Part shown: piece after piece, positions 55,214 through 64,000 of the stretch
Layout: each line of letters opens with the position of its first letter
Position numbering within the stretch: position 1 is the first letter of the stretch
Source: DASVEE01 sp036380735
GTDB lineage: Bacteria; Acidobacteriota; Thermoanaerobaculia; Gp7-AA8
Assembly (NCBI GenBank): GCA_036380735.1
Contig: DASVEE010000031.1
Location: forward strand, 127,888-191,887
Length of the DNA: 64,000 nt
Direction of reading: 5' to 3'
Notes under the pieces: generated by a model
Seen by the model: only the letters and a program-made list of their open reading frames with translations
Told to the model about the DNA's origin: nothing
Databases searched by the model: none
Position numbers and translations under genes: made by a program

Positions 55214-56464
55214 TCAGCTTGCGGCTCCCTGCCGCTGCATGGCCTGCTGGCTCGCCTGGTCGAAGCTCGCCTGCACCTCGGCGCTTGCCGGCACCATCGT
55301 AGAGACGACGCCGCGCACCAGGGCTGCCTGTTCCGCCGTCACCGGTGGAGCGATGGCCGCGGTGCGGTGCTGCGTCAGGTTCCAGAGGAGGTTCGTCTTG
55401 TAGTCGCGGTACGCGGAGCGGCCGAAGACGCGGATGCTCTCGACCGGCTCCTCCACCGCCGTCGCGATCTGGCTCAGCACCGCCTCGGCATCCGCGCGCT
55501 CGGCGGTGTCGTTGACGATCGGCTCCATCAGCGGCACCCAGTCGGTGATGCCGCGGACGTTGAGGTCGCGCAGTTTGGCCACGCGCTCGCGGAAGCGGCG
55601 GACGAGCATCCCCTGGTCGATCCAGTCGACCACGCGCTCGAAGGGATAGAGGCTGCGCACCGTCAGCACGGCCGGATCGGAGGAGGCCACGTGCTGCACG
55701 TCGGTGATGCCGAGCTCCGTCAACAGTTCGGCGACGTCGTCGTCGATGCCGTCGATCATCGTCACGTCCATCGGCCGCGTCACCGGCTTCTCGCGCTTGA
55801 AGAGCTGGATGGCCTTGTCGCGCAGCTCCTCAACAAATAGTGGATAGAACAGGCCGATGAGGAAGTAGGCCGTGTTGCCGATCGACGGGACGTCGGCGAA
55901 GAAGTTCGCGGCACCGGCGAAGAGGCCGAGCGTCTGCGCGATCGTGGCACGCAGCGCGGCGGTGACGAGGAAGCGCGCGTGGAGGGCGCCGGCGTTCACG
56001 CGGCCGATCGTGCGCAGGACGATGAGCGCGTAGACGCCGAGGCCGGAGTAGACGAGGCCATTGAGCGGGGCGCTGAGGTTGCCCTTGGTGGTGAAGGCGA
56101 GGTCGATGCCGCCGCCGGAGACCGCCGCGGGGATGGCCAGCACCGACGTGAGCAGCGCCGCGCCCCACAGCGTGGCCGAGAACTTCGGCTGGTGCGACGT
56201 CAGGTCCTCGGCCGCGTCTTCGCTGATGTCGGGCGCGGCTCCGGCCCAGCGCTCCTTGAAGGTCGACTGGAAGGTCCGGTAGAGGTTGGCGATGACGATC
56301 CGGTTGTCGAACCGCGGCTGCAGGTTGAGGAGGTGGTACATCAGCCCGATCAGCCCGGGGATCGGCGCGAGGACCCACAGCTCCTGATCGATGCTGCAGA
56401 GGACCATGGCGCCAACGGCCGCGCCGACGGAAACGATGCCGATGAGGATCCCGCGTAGGTGCAT
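55214..56464 (-). CDS. Polytopic membrane protein of unknown function
   Basis: A 416-residue protein. The first 230 residues have five or six hydrophobic segments (e.g. GILIGIVSVGAAVGAMVLCS, SATLWGAALLTSVLAIPAAV, GLVYSGLGVYALIVLRTIGR). The C-terminal 190 residues are soluble: MIDGIDDDVAELLTELGITD has a helix-hairpin-helix look, followed by helical segments and a Gln/Ala-rich end. No family is recognised. It is convergent with mscL with no spacer and may share an osmotic role by position only. Confidence 0.75.
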   Translation of the reverse strand: MHLRGILIGIVSVGAAVGAMVLCSIDQELWVLAPIPGLIGLMYHLLNLQPRFDNRIVIANLYRTFQSTFKERWAGAAPDISEDAAEDLTSHQPKFSATLWGAALLTSVLAIPAAVSGGGIDLAFTTKGNLSAPLNGLVYSGLGVYALIVLRTIGRVNAGALHARFLVTAALRATIAQTLGLFAGAANFFADVPSIGNTAYFLIGLFYPLFVEELRDKAIQLFKREKPVTRPMDVTMIDGIDDDVAELLTELGITDVQHVASSDPAVLTVRSLYPFERVVDWIDQGMLVRRFRERVAKLRDLNVRGITDWVPLMEPIVNDTAERADAEAVLSQIATAVEEPVESIRVFGRSAYRDYKTNLLWNLTQHRTAAIAPPVTAEQAALVRGVVSTMVPASAEVQASFDQASQQAMQRQGAAS

Positions 56465-56548
56465 GACAGGGAGTGTACAGAATCGAGTGATTCCCTACCC
56501 CCGAAGGTGTGCACGTGAACCGCCGCCAGTGGGCCGGCCGGCGTGCAT

Positions 56549-56597
56549 CGTGCCATTCGTCCTATCCGTCCCATCGGTCCCATTCGTCCCATCGTCG
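56549..56597. repeat. 9-bp periodic repeat element R13
   Basis: Single-sense units CATTC-GTCCTATCC-GTCCCATCG-GTCCCATTC-GTCCCATCG between the divergent unknown membrane protein and DUF11 genes. The rest of 56465-56821 shows only a TTGACA at 56695 without a well-spaced -10 box. Confidence 0.8.
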
Positions 56598-56821
56598 CCC
56601 CACGCGCCACACCTCTCAGTTTTGGAAGAAGGCCATCGTGCTTCCCGTCAGCGTTGGCGTACTGCCGCCGTAAACCGCCGCAATTCGCCCTCCTTTGACA
56701 GACGCTTCACGCTTTTCATGCGCGTTGCGCGTATGATTCGGCCGGGTCCAGGGTCAAACCCTCCACAACTGAATACGTCCGGAATGCGCGTGTTCCCGGC
56801 ACGCGCGGATAGGGGATTGTC

Positions 56822-59800
56822 GTGCCAATTGCTCGCCGCTTCGTGTGGCTGCTCTGCGTCCTTTTTCTGCTCTCTTTGACCGCATCCGCCGACCCGTATC
56901 CCCCCGTCTGGGGCAGCGGAGCCGTGCATCACGCGCCCGTGGCGTGGCCGGCGACGGACGCGAACTGGACGCCCTACTCCTACAGCGCCAGCAACACCAA
57001 CGACGCCGCGGTGGGCGATCCCTCGAACGGCGGCACCTCCCCGCAGAACTACGTCAACGTCAGCTCCGGCTGTACGGACCAGACGCTCCCCAGCATCTAC
57101 TACTACTTCGATCCCGTCTCGAACACGCTGATGTTCCGCTGGCGTGTCGGGCAGATCGCCAATACCTACGCGACCGGCCCCAGCGCCGGAACGTTCGCCT
57201 CCACCGATCCCTGGCGCTCCGCGCTCTGGACGGTGCTGATCGACATCGACGGCGACGGCTTCCGCGAGTTCGCCGTCCACCTCAACGGCTCGAGCGGCGC
57301 TCCTTCCACGCCCATCGACGTCATCCGCGTCATCTACAGCAACACCTCATCGCAATCGATCGACGTGACGCAGCCCGGGATCTTTCTCGTCAGCCACAAT
57401 CCCACCGCGTTCGTCGACTCCGGCACGCAGCGCATCTTCAACTTCCACAACTCCCTCGCGCCCGACACGAACTGGGTCAACGGCTCCTCCGAGACCGTGT
57501 GGGACTACGGCACCACGCGCGCGAGCCTCATTCCCAACACTCCTCCGCATCCCTGCGAGGAGTACTTCATCGATTACCAGATCCCGCTGGCGATGCTCGA
57601 CGCCACGCCGTTCGGCGGACCGCAGGTCACGGCCAACACGCCGATGAGCCTCGCCTTCACCACCGCCAACAGCCTCCAGAACCCGCTGCAGAAGGACGTG
57701 GTCATCCAGGGCTCCTTCACCGGCGATCCCGACAAACCGATCCCGCCGGGCGACACGATCACCCCGGGCGGCGGCACGGTGCAGCAGCCCACGGTCCAGA
57801 GCATCACCGCCAACGGCTGCAATCTGACGACGCTCCGCGCGCAGGTCTCCGACACCGTCAACGTGATGACCGGCGCCACCACCGTCACCTCCGTCGACTT
57901 CTACTACTACGCCGACAGTGACGGCGACGGCACCGCCGACGACGGCAACACGTGGACGCTCGCCACCGCCGCTTCCACCACCGGCAGCCCCCTCGGCCTC
58001 TGGTCCGCGACGTGGAACTCGACCGCGCTCCTCGCCGGCAACTACCTCATCGGCGTGCGCGCGGCCGACGTCCAGGGGAACATCACCTGGAGCTACCTCA
58101 CGCAGGCCGAGGTGAACCTCGTCGCGGGCCCCACGCCGCCGAACTACGCGAACCCAGGCGGTCTGAAGATCGCGAGCTTCACGAACTCCTGCGGCGTCCC
58201 GCCGCCGTCGCTCATCAAGACGGCGAATGTGTCCGAGGTGACGGTGGGTGGCGTGGTGACGTTCACGTTGACGGTGTCGAATCCGACCTCGTCACCGATC
58301 ACCGTCACCAGCATCTCCGACATCCTCCCCACCGGGTTCCAGTACGCCAGCACCGGAGCCGGCACACTCGGCGCGCCGTCGACCTCTCCCACGGCGGGAG
58401 CGACGGGCACGATCACCTGGACCTTCCCGAGCGCCGTGGTGCCGGCGAGCAGCACGCGCACGCTCATCTTCAACGCCACGGCGCCGGCGATCACCGGCAC
58501 GTACACCAACCGTGCGACCGCGGCGACGTCTTACTCCCCCCTAACCAGCAACCTGCTGCAGATCGGCGTCGGCGCGCCGCGCCTGACGATCGCCAAAGCG
58601 GCGAACGTCCCCAGCGCCAACCCGGGCGACAACGTCACGTTCACCATCACGTACTCGAACGATTCGACGGTAACGGCGACGAACGCGGTCATCACCGACA
58701 CGCTCCCGGCGGGACTGATCTTCGTCTCCTCCCCCACCGGCGTGCACGCCGCCGGCACCATCACCTGGAACGTCGGCACCGTCGCGCCGGGCTCCGGCCC
58801 GTTCAGCGTCAGCTTCGTCGCGCAGGTGGCGAATCCGTATCCGACGCTGGCGGCGATCCCGCTGGTCAACACCGCGTCGATCGACTCCGACCAGACGGCG
58901 CCGGCGAACGCGTCGAGCTCCACGTACATCAACGCGCCGCGTCCGGCGCTGACGATCCAGAAACGCTCGACGACGCCGCAGGTCGCTCCCGGCGGCAACA
59001 TCACGTTCGAGATCCTCTACGCGAACACCGGCAACTCGACCGCCAGCGCCCTCGTCATCACCGACATCCTGCCGGCGGGCTTCAACTACGTTTCCTCGTC
59101 GCCCGCCGCGACCACGGCACCCGCCGTGGGCACGAACGGCACCGTGACGTGGAACGTCGCCTCCCTCGGCGCCGGCGCCTCCGGCGTGGTGCAGGTGACG
59201 GTGCAGGCGACGAGCCCCTTCACCGGCAGCAACCCGACGACGAACGTCGCCAGCGTCACGGCCACCGGCATCCCGCCGGTCAACGACAGCTACACCGTCG
59301 TGGTGACGGAGCCGGCCTGCTCCACCTCGACCACGTACTACTTCCGCAACACGACCGCGAACGTCGGCAACGCCGGCACGCAGCGCATCGCCAACACCAC
59401 CTCCCCGGTGGCGGCCGTCGCCACGACGGTGCAGGTGACGAACATCGGCAGCACCACGACCGAGATCGCGCGCTGGTACCAGGACCCCGCGAACAGCAGC
59501 AACGCGATGTCGTTCACGGGCAACATCACGAACACGCTCCACCTGAACAAGACCGGCTCCCCGTCGGCCACCTTCACGCTGACGCTGAACGCCTACGACC
59601 CCACCACGGGCGCGACGACGGCGCTCGGCTCCGGCACCACGAACCTCACGGGCAACCGCAGCAATGACCTGAACGTCATCACGTTCGCGTCGACGGGCGT
59701 GCTCCCCGCCGGCCATCGCCTGCTGTGGGTGCTCACCGCCGTCACGAACCACGCGAGCCAGCTCAACGACCTCGGCATCAACTTCGACGCCACCGGCAGC

Positions 59801-62800
59801 CCGAGCCGCTCGCAGCTCTGCCTCACGCCGATCCGCGTCACGCTGAACAAGCAGGTCGACAGCCTCATCGCCCAGTCGGGCGCGGCCCGCCAGTACACGC
59901 TGCAGTTCTCGAACAACGGCGCGGCGGCCCTCACCGGCGCGCAGATCGTCGACACGCTGCCGGCCGGCGTGACCTTCGTGAGCGCGCTGCTCAACGGCAT
60001 CGCCACCGCGCCCGTATCCGTCGCCGGGCAGGTGCTGACGTTCAACGTCAACACGGCCGGGCAGCCGGGCGGCACGCTCGCCGCCGGCACCTCCGGCTTC
60101 CTCACCATCAACGTCACGGTCGACCAGCCGCTGTCGAGCGCACTCTCAGTGCTGACGAACACGGCCCAGCTCACGACGACGCAGGGAACGCCGCAGGTCG
60201 ATTCGGCCACGATGACGGTGCTCCGTCCCAACGTCTCGATCGCCAAGGCGGCCAACGACACGCTGCTCATCCCGGGCGAGACCGTCACGTACACGCTGAC
60301 GGTGCTGAACGCCGGCAGCGTCAACGCGACGAACGTCACCGTCACGGACGTGCTGCCTGCCGCGGCGTGGTTCACGTACGTGCCGAACAGCGCGCAGCTC
60401 AACGGCGTGCCCATCGCCCCCGATCCGGTCGCCGGCGGCACGCTGACGTACAACCTGGGGACGCTCACCCCCGGCGCCACCGCCAACGTCACCTTCCAGA
60501 TGACGGTGGGCGTTGGCGCGCCGTCGGGCGTGACGACGCGGACGAACAACGCCACCGTCAGCGACACGCAGACGGCCGGCACGCGCGTCAGCAACGACGT
60601 CGTCGTCGCCGTCAGCACCAATCCCAACCTCGTCATCAGCAAGAGCAGCATCCCGGCGACCGGTCCGCTCGGCGGCGGCGACACGCTGCAGTACACCATC
60701 CTGGTGAGCAACAGCGGCTCCGGCGCGGCGGAAGGCGTGATCGTCACCGACGTCATCCCGGCCAACACCACCTACGTGCCGGGCTCGCTCGTCTCCGACG
60801 GCACCGCCTCCTACAACCCCGGCACCAACAGCATCGTCGCCAGCCTCGGCACGATCGCCCCGAACAGCGCCCAGACGCGCAGCGTCACGTTCCAGGTCAC
60901 GATCAATTCGCCGCTCCCCGCCGGCAACTACACCATCGGCAACACGGCGACGGCGGCGGCCTCCAATGCACCGTCGAAGGACGCGTCGACGTCGATCTCC
61001 GCGACGTCCGCGCCGGAGCTGTCGATCGTCAAGACGGCACCGTCCAACGTCGCGTTCCCGCTGACGACCCTCGCGGCGAACGTCGCGGCGGCCAATACCA
61101 TCGTGGTGAACAGCAGCGCCTATCTCGCCAGCGGCGACTACATCCGCCTCGGCGGCACGTTCGCGCGCATCACCGCCATCAGCGGCACGACCGTGACGCT
61201 CAACGTGCCGGTCACCGGCAGCACGGGCGATCCGCTACTCCCGGTTCTCAAGTACTTCATCCGCATCGAGAACAACGGCAGCGCCACAGCCACGGGCGTG
61301 GTCGTGAGCGATCCGCTCCCCGCCGGCACCGTCTACGTCGCCTCGAGCCCCGCCGCCTCCTCCGCGCCGCCCGTCGGCACGAACGGCACCGTGCAGTGGA
61401 ACGTCGCGTCGCTCGCGCCGACCGCCGCGCTGACGTTCGAGGTGTGGGCCGGCGTCTCCGGCACCGGCAGCTACAGCAACGTGGCGAGCGTCGACAGCAA
61501 CGAGACGACGCCGGTCAACGACAGCGCCATCACCTCGGTCGGCGTGCTCGTCCCGTCGAAGACCACCTCCACGCCGCTCGTCTTCAACACGCCGGGCGGC
61601 ACGACGGCGCGCTACACCATCACGGTCGTGAACCAGAGCGGCGCGCCGGCCACGAACGTCGTCGTGCGGGACACGCTCTCCGCCGGCTTCACGTTCGCCA
61701 GCAACGTCTCCTTCGGCGGCAACGCGATCCGCACGTCGACCTCCGATCCCGCCGCCGGTGACGAACAGCCCGAGTGGGGCGCGTTCGACATCCCCGCCGG
61801 CGGCAACCTGACGATCACGTTCGACGTCGACGTCGACGCCGCTGTCGGCCCCGGCACCTACCAGAACGAAGTCTCCGCGACGAGCGCCTCCACCACCGCC
61901 CTCGAGTTCGACTTCCTCGCCACGACGCTGGAAGACGTGTCGCTCGACGCGGAGAGCGCGGATCTCTCCGTCGTCAAGAGCGACGACGCCGATCCCGTCC
62001 TGGTGAACGGCACCATCAACTACACGCTGACGGTCACCAACGCCGGTCCTTCGACCGCCACGTCCGTCAGCGTGGTCGACACGCTCCCCGCCGGCGTGAC
62101 GTTCGTCAGCGCGACCGGCACCGGCTGGACGTGCAACGAAGCCGCGGGCGTCGTCACCTGCACGATGCCGTCGCTCGGCGTCGCCACCGCCGCTCCGATC
62201 ACCATCACCATCACGGCGCCGGGCACGCCGGGCATGCTGACGAACAACGTCACCGTCTCCTCGGCTACCGCCGACCCGGATAGCGGCAACGACAGCGACA
62301 GCGAAACCACGAACGTCAACGCCGCGCCGACGTCGGCGGATCTCTCGCTCGTGAAGAGCGACGCGGCCGATCCCGTCGCGCCGAACGGCACGATCATCTA
62401 CACCCTCGCGGTTTCGAACGCCGGCCCCAACGCGGCGGACAACGTCAGCGTCAGCGACACGCTGCCGGCCGGCGTCTCGTTCGTCAGCGCCACCGGCACC
62501 GGCTGGACGTGCAATGAAGTGGCCGGCGTCGTGACGTGCACGACGGCGTCGCTCGGAGTGGGCGCGGCGCCGGCCATCACCGTCATCGTGACGGCACCGG
62601 CAACGGCGGGCACGCTCACGAACGACGCCAGCGTCTCCTCGGATACGACCGATCCGGACGGCACCGACAACAGCGACGACGAGACGACCGACGTCACCTC
62701 CGCCGACCTCGCCATCGTCAAGAACGACGCCGCCGACCCGGTCGCCCCGAACGGCAGCATCGTCTACACGCTGGCCGTGACCAACATCGGCCCGTCGGCC

Positions 62801-64000
62801 GCCACGTCGGTCAGCGTCACCGACACCCTCCCCGCCGGCGTGACGTTCGTCAGCGCGACGGGCACCGGCTGGACGTGCAACGAAGCCGCCGGCGTCGTCA
62901 CCTGCACCACGCCGTCGCTGGCCATCGGCAGCGCGCCGGCCATCACCATCACCGTCACCGCCCCGGCCACCGCGGGCACGCTCTCGAACAACGCGACCGT
63001 CTCCTCGGCCACTTCGGATCCAAACAGCGGTAACGACAGCGACAACGAAACGACCGACGTCGCCTCGGCCGACCTCTCCATCACCAAGGTCGCCGGCGCC
63101 GAGACGGCCGCGCCGAACAGCACCATCACTTACACGTTGACGGTCACGAACGCCGGGCCGTCGACCGCGACGAACGTCAGCGTGGTCGACACGCTCCCCG
63201 CCGGCGTCACCTTCGTCAGCGCCACCGGCACCGGCTGGACCTGCAACGAAGCCGCCGGCGTCGTCACCTGCACGATGCCCTCACTCGCCGTGGCCACCGC
63301 GCCGGCGATCACGCTCGTCGTCACCGCTCCCGCCACCGCCGGCCTGCTCGAGAACAACGTCACCGTCTCCTCGACCACCGACGATCCCGACGGCGGCAAC
63401 AACAGCGATGCGTTCGACGTCGACGTCCAGACGGCGGACCTCTCCATCGTCAAGATCGACGCGGCCGACCCGGTCCTGCCGAGCGGCAACATCGTCTACA
63501 CCCTCACCGTCACGAACGCCGGCCCCTCGGTCGCGACCTCGGTGAGCGTGGTCGACACACTCCCGGCAGGCGTGACCTTCGTCAGCGCCACCGGCACCGG
63601 CTGGACCTGCAACGAAGCCGCAGGCGTCGTCACCTGCACCACGCCCAACCTCGGCGTCACCACGGCTCCGGACATCACCGTCACCGTGACCGCATCGGGC
63701 ACTCCGGGCCAGGTGTCGAACAGCGCCACCGTCTCCACGACCACCACGGACACGAACAGCGGCAACGACACTGACACCGAAACCACGGACGTCACCGCCG
63801 CGCCCAGCGCCGACCTCTCCGTCGTCAAGATCGACGCGGCCGATCCGGTCGCGCCGAATGGCAGCATCGTCTACACACTCACCGTGACCAACGCCGGTCC
63901 GTCGACCGCGACCTCGGTGAGCGTGGTCGATACGCTGCCCGCAGGAGTGACGTTCGTCTCCGCGACCGGCACCGGCTGGACCTGCAACGAAGCCGCGGGC
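56822..64000 (+). CDS. DUF11-repeat surface protein (3' end beyond window)
   Basis: 2393 codons are in the window without a stop. Start GTG 56822 with AGGGGA six bases upstream; signal peptide VPIARRFVWLLCVLFLLSLT with cleavage after ASA. Residues about 25-430 form an unidentified N-terminal beta-rich region (DIDGDGFREFAVHLNGSSGA). From about 450 onward come at least 14 DUF11/CARDB-like Ig-fold repeats with the signature VTDTLPAGVTFVSA. The last six are about 122 residues each and nearly identical, each with ATGTGWTCNEAAGVVTC. It is likely an adhesin-like or matrix fibre on the cell surface; a sorting domain may lie beyond the window. Confidence 0.92.
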   Translation, partial: MPIARRFVWLLCVLFLLSLTASADPYPPVWGSGAVHHAPVAWPATDANWTPYSYSASNTNDAAVGDPSNGGTSPQNYVNVSSGCTDQTLPSIYYYFDPVSNTLMFRWRVGQIANTYATGPSAGTFASTDPWRSALWTVLIDIDGDGFREFAVHLNGSSGAPSTPIDVIRVIYSNTSSQSIDVTQPGIFLVSHNPTAFVDSGTQRIFNFHNSLAPDTNWVNGSSETVWDYGTTRASLIPNTPPHPCEEYFIDYQIPLAMLDATPFGGPQVTANTPMSLAFTTANSLQNPLQKDVVIQGSFTGDPDKPIPPGDTITPGGGTVQQPTVQSITANGCNLTTLRAQVSDTVNVMTGATTVTSVDFYYYADSDGDGTADDGNTWTLATAASTTGSPLGLWSATWNSTALLAGNYLIGVRAADVQGNITWSYLTQAEVNLVAGPTPPNYANPGGLKIASFTNSCGVPPPSLIKTANVSEVTVGGVVTFTLTVSNPTSSPITVTSISDILPTGFQYASTGAGTLGAPSTSPTAGATGTITWTFPSAVVPASSTRTLIFNATAPAITGTYTNRATAATSYSPLTSNLLQIGVGAPRLTIAKAANVPSANPGDNVTFTITYSNDSTVTATNAVITDTLPAGLIFVSSPTGVHAAGTITWNVGTVAPGSGPFSVSFVAQVANPYPTLAAIPLVNTASIDSDQTAPANASSSTYINAPRPALTIQKRSTTPQVAPGGNITFEILYANTGNSTASALVITDILPAGFNYVSSSPAATTAPAVGTNGTVTWNVASLGAGASGVVQVTVQATSPFTGSNPTTNVASVTATGIPPVNDSYTVVVTEPACSTSTTYYFRNTTANVGNAGTQRIANTTSPVAAVATTVQVTNIGSTTTEIARWYQDPANSSNAMSFTGNITNTLHLNKTGSPSATFTLTLNAYDPTTGATTALGSGTTNLTGNRSNDLNVITFASTGVLPAGHRLLWVLTAVTNHASQLNDLGINFDATGSPSRSQLCLTPIRVTLNKQVDSLIAQSGAARQYTLQFSNNGAAALTGAQIVDTLPAGVTFVSALLNGIATAPVSVAGQVLTFNVNTAGQPGGTLAAGTSGFLTINVTVDQPLSSALSVLTNTAQLTTTQGTPQVDSATMTVLRPNVSIAKAANDTLLIPGETVTYTLTVLNAGSVNATNVTVTDVLPAAAWFTYVPNSAQLNGVPIAPDPVAGGTLTYNLGTLTPGATANVTFQMTVGVGAPSGVTTRTNNATVSDTQTAGTRVSNDVVVAVSTNPNLVISKSSIPATGPLGGGDTLQYTILVSNSGSGAAEGVIVTDVIPANTTYVPGSLVSDGTASYNPGTNSIVASLGTIAPNSAQTRSVTFQVTINSPLPAGNYTIGNTATAAASNAPSKDASTSISATSAPELSIVKTAPSNVAFPLTTLAANVAAANTIVVNSSAYLASGDYIRLGGTFARITAISGTTVTLNVPVTGSTGDPLLPVLKYFIRIENNGSATATGVVVSDPLPAGTVYVASSPAASSAPPVGTNGTVQWNVASLAPTAALTFEVWAGVSGTGSYSNVASVDSNETTPVNDSAITSVGVLVPSKTTSTPLVFNTPGGTTARYTITVVNQSGAPATNVVVRDTLSAGFTFASNVSFGGNAIRTSTSDPAAGDEQPEWGAFDIPAGGNLTITFDVDVDAAVGPGTYQNEVSATSASTTALEFDFLATTLEDVSLDAESADLSVVKSDDADPVLVNGTINYTLTVTNAGPSTATSVSVVDTLPAGVTFVSATGTGWTCNEAAGVVTCTMPSLGVATAAPITITITAPGTPGMLTNNVTVSSATADPDSGNDSDSETTNVNAAPTSADLSLVKSDAADPVAPNGTIIYTLAVSNAGPNAADNVSVSDTLPAGVSFVSATGTGWTCNEVAGVVTCTTASLGVGAAPAITVIVTAPATAGTLTNDASVSSDTTDPDGTDNSDDETTDVTSADLAIVKNDAADPVAPNGSIVYTLAVTNIGPSAATSVSVTDTLPAGVTFVSATGTGWTCNEAAGVVTCTTPSLAIGSAPAITITVTAPATAGTLSNNATVSSATSDPNSGNDSDNETTDVASADLSITKVAGAETAAPNSTITYTLTVTNAGPSTATNVSVVDTLPAGVTFVSATGTGWTCNEAAGVVTCTMPSLAVATAPAITLVVTAPATAGLLENNVTVSSTTDDPDGGNNSDAFDVDVQTADLSIVKIDAADPVLPSGNIVYTLTVTNAGPSVATSVSVVDTLPAGVTFVSATGTGWTCNEAAGVVTCTTPNLGVTTAPDITVTVTASGTPGQVSNSATVSTTTTDTNSGNDTDTETTDVTAAPSADLSVVKIDAADPVAPNGSIVYTLTVTNAGPSTATSVSVVDTLPAGVTFVSATGTGWTCNEAAG
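61958..64000 (+). repeat. Tandem 366-378-bp repeats in the DUF11 gene
   Basis: Units begin at 61958, 62336, 62702, 63068, 63434 and 63809, spaced 378, 366, 366, 366 and 375 bp. Similarity extends to synonymous positions (e.g. GCCACCGGCACCGGCTGGAC), pointing to recent duplication or gene conversion. Confidence 0.9.

Noticed and set aside
56845..63033. Several plus-strand frames in the DUF11 region (His/Arg-rich)
   Set aside because: They are alternate frames of one continuous DUF11-coding frame starting at GTG 56822.
1..64000. Insertion sequences, integrases, phage genes or rRNA
   Set aside because: None recognised in any frame; the window looks like chromosomal DNA without an obvious mobile island.

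Overview
The window is GC-rich bacterial DNA with Gram-negative features: lipoprotein and Sec signals, an IPTL-type C-terminal sorting tail and MscS/MscL channels. CHRD, PKD, DUF11, NHL and DUF5985 proteins, an ECF-sigma/CHAT cassette and short-period intergenic repeats together suggest an Acidobacteriota-like organism. This placement is inferred from gene content only; no rRNA is present. The only RNA gene seen is tRNA-Ala(GGC).

Layout. 1-0.7 kb (-): an apparent operon of a small basic protein, a Bfd-like [2Fe-2S] protein and, cut by the window edge, an ArsC-like thioredoxin-fold protein whose active-site Cys codon is an in-frame TGA followed by a SECIS-like hairpin, so probably a selenoprotein. 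0.7-0.85 kb: tRNA-Ala with promoter and terminator. 0.9-6.6 kb: a degenerate receiver protein, a MarR regulator, a DUF389 membrane protein, an MscS channel, a small lipoprotein and a winged-helix protein with two DUF5985 membrane proteins; a palindrome ATGGTNNACCAT occurs in the three divergent control regions of this block. 6.6-12.8 kb: a (-) operon otsA-otsB-histidine kinase-response regulator, in which OtsA carries a membrane-anchored sensor-like N-terminus, faced by a HAD phosphatase-like protein lacking its nucleophile. 13-16.4 kb (-): a secreted protein with a beta-trefoil-like C-terminus and a GT-C-like membrane protein with a small partner. 16.5-25.4 kb (+): a six-CHRD-domain surface protein, an RRM RNA-binding protein, a 71-residue protein, then a sigma factor / anti-sigma / TPR-CHAT protease cassette. 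25.6-43.7 kb (-): an NHL-repeat protein and a 5577-residue PKD/discoidin/vWA/Rhs protein ending in a PD-(D/E)XK nuclease-like tip. 43.7-46.6 kb: minisatellites, a membrane cytochrome c and a transporter. 46.8-54.6 kb (-): a fatty-acid or hydroxy-acid degradation cluster (SDR, FadN-type dehydrogenase/hydratase, thiolase, ACAD10/11-type acyl-CoA dehydrogenase with its APH-type kinase, alcohol dehydrogenase). 54.8-64 kb: MscL with a zinc ribbon, an unknown membrane protein, and a DUF11-repeat surface protein that runs off the window.

The most distinctive non-coding feature is a dispersed repeat family built on a strict 9-bp unit (GTCCYATNS), found at 13 intergenic places. Most copies have inverted arms around a short GC-rich loop, and the best copy is bounded by GGGGGAACGATAGGAC and its reverse complement. 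Several genes take their stop codon from it or end at its edge. Analogous 7-, 14- and 21-bp periodic elements occur too. No transposase, integrase, CRISPR or phage gene was seen.
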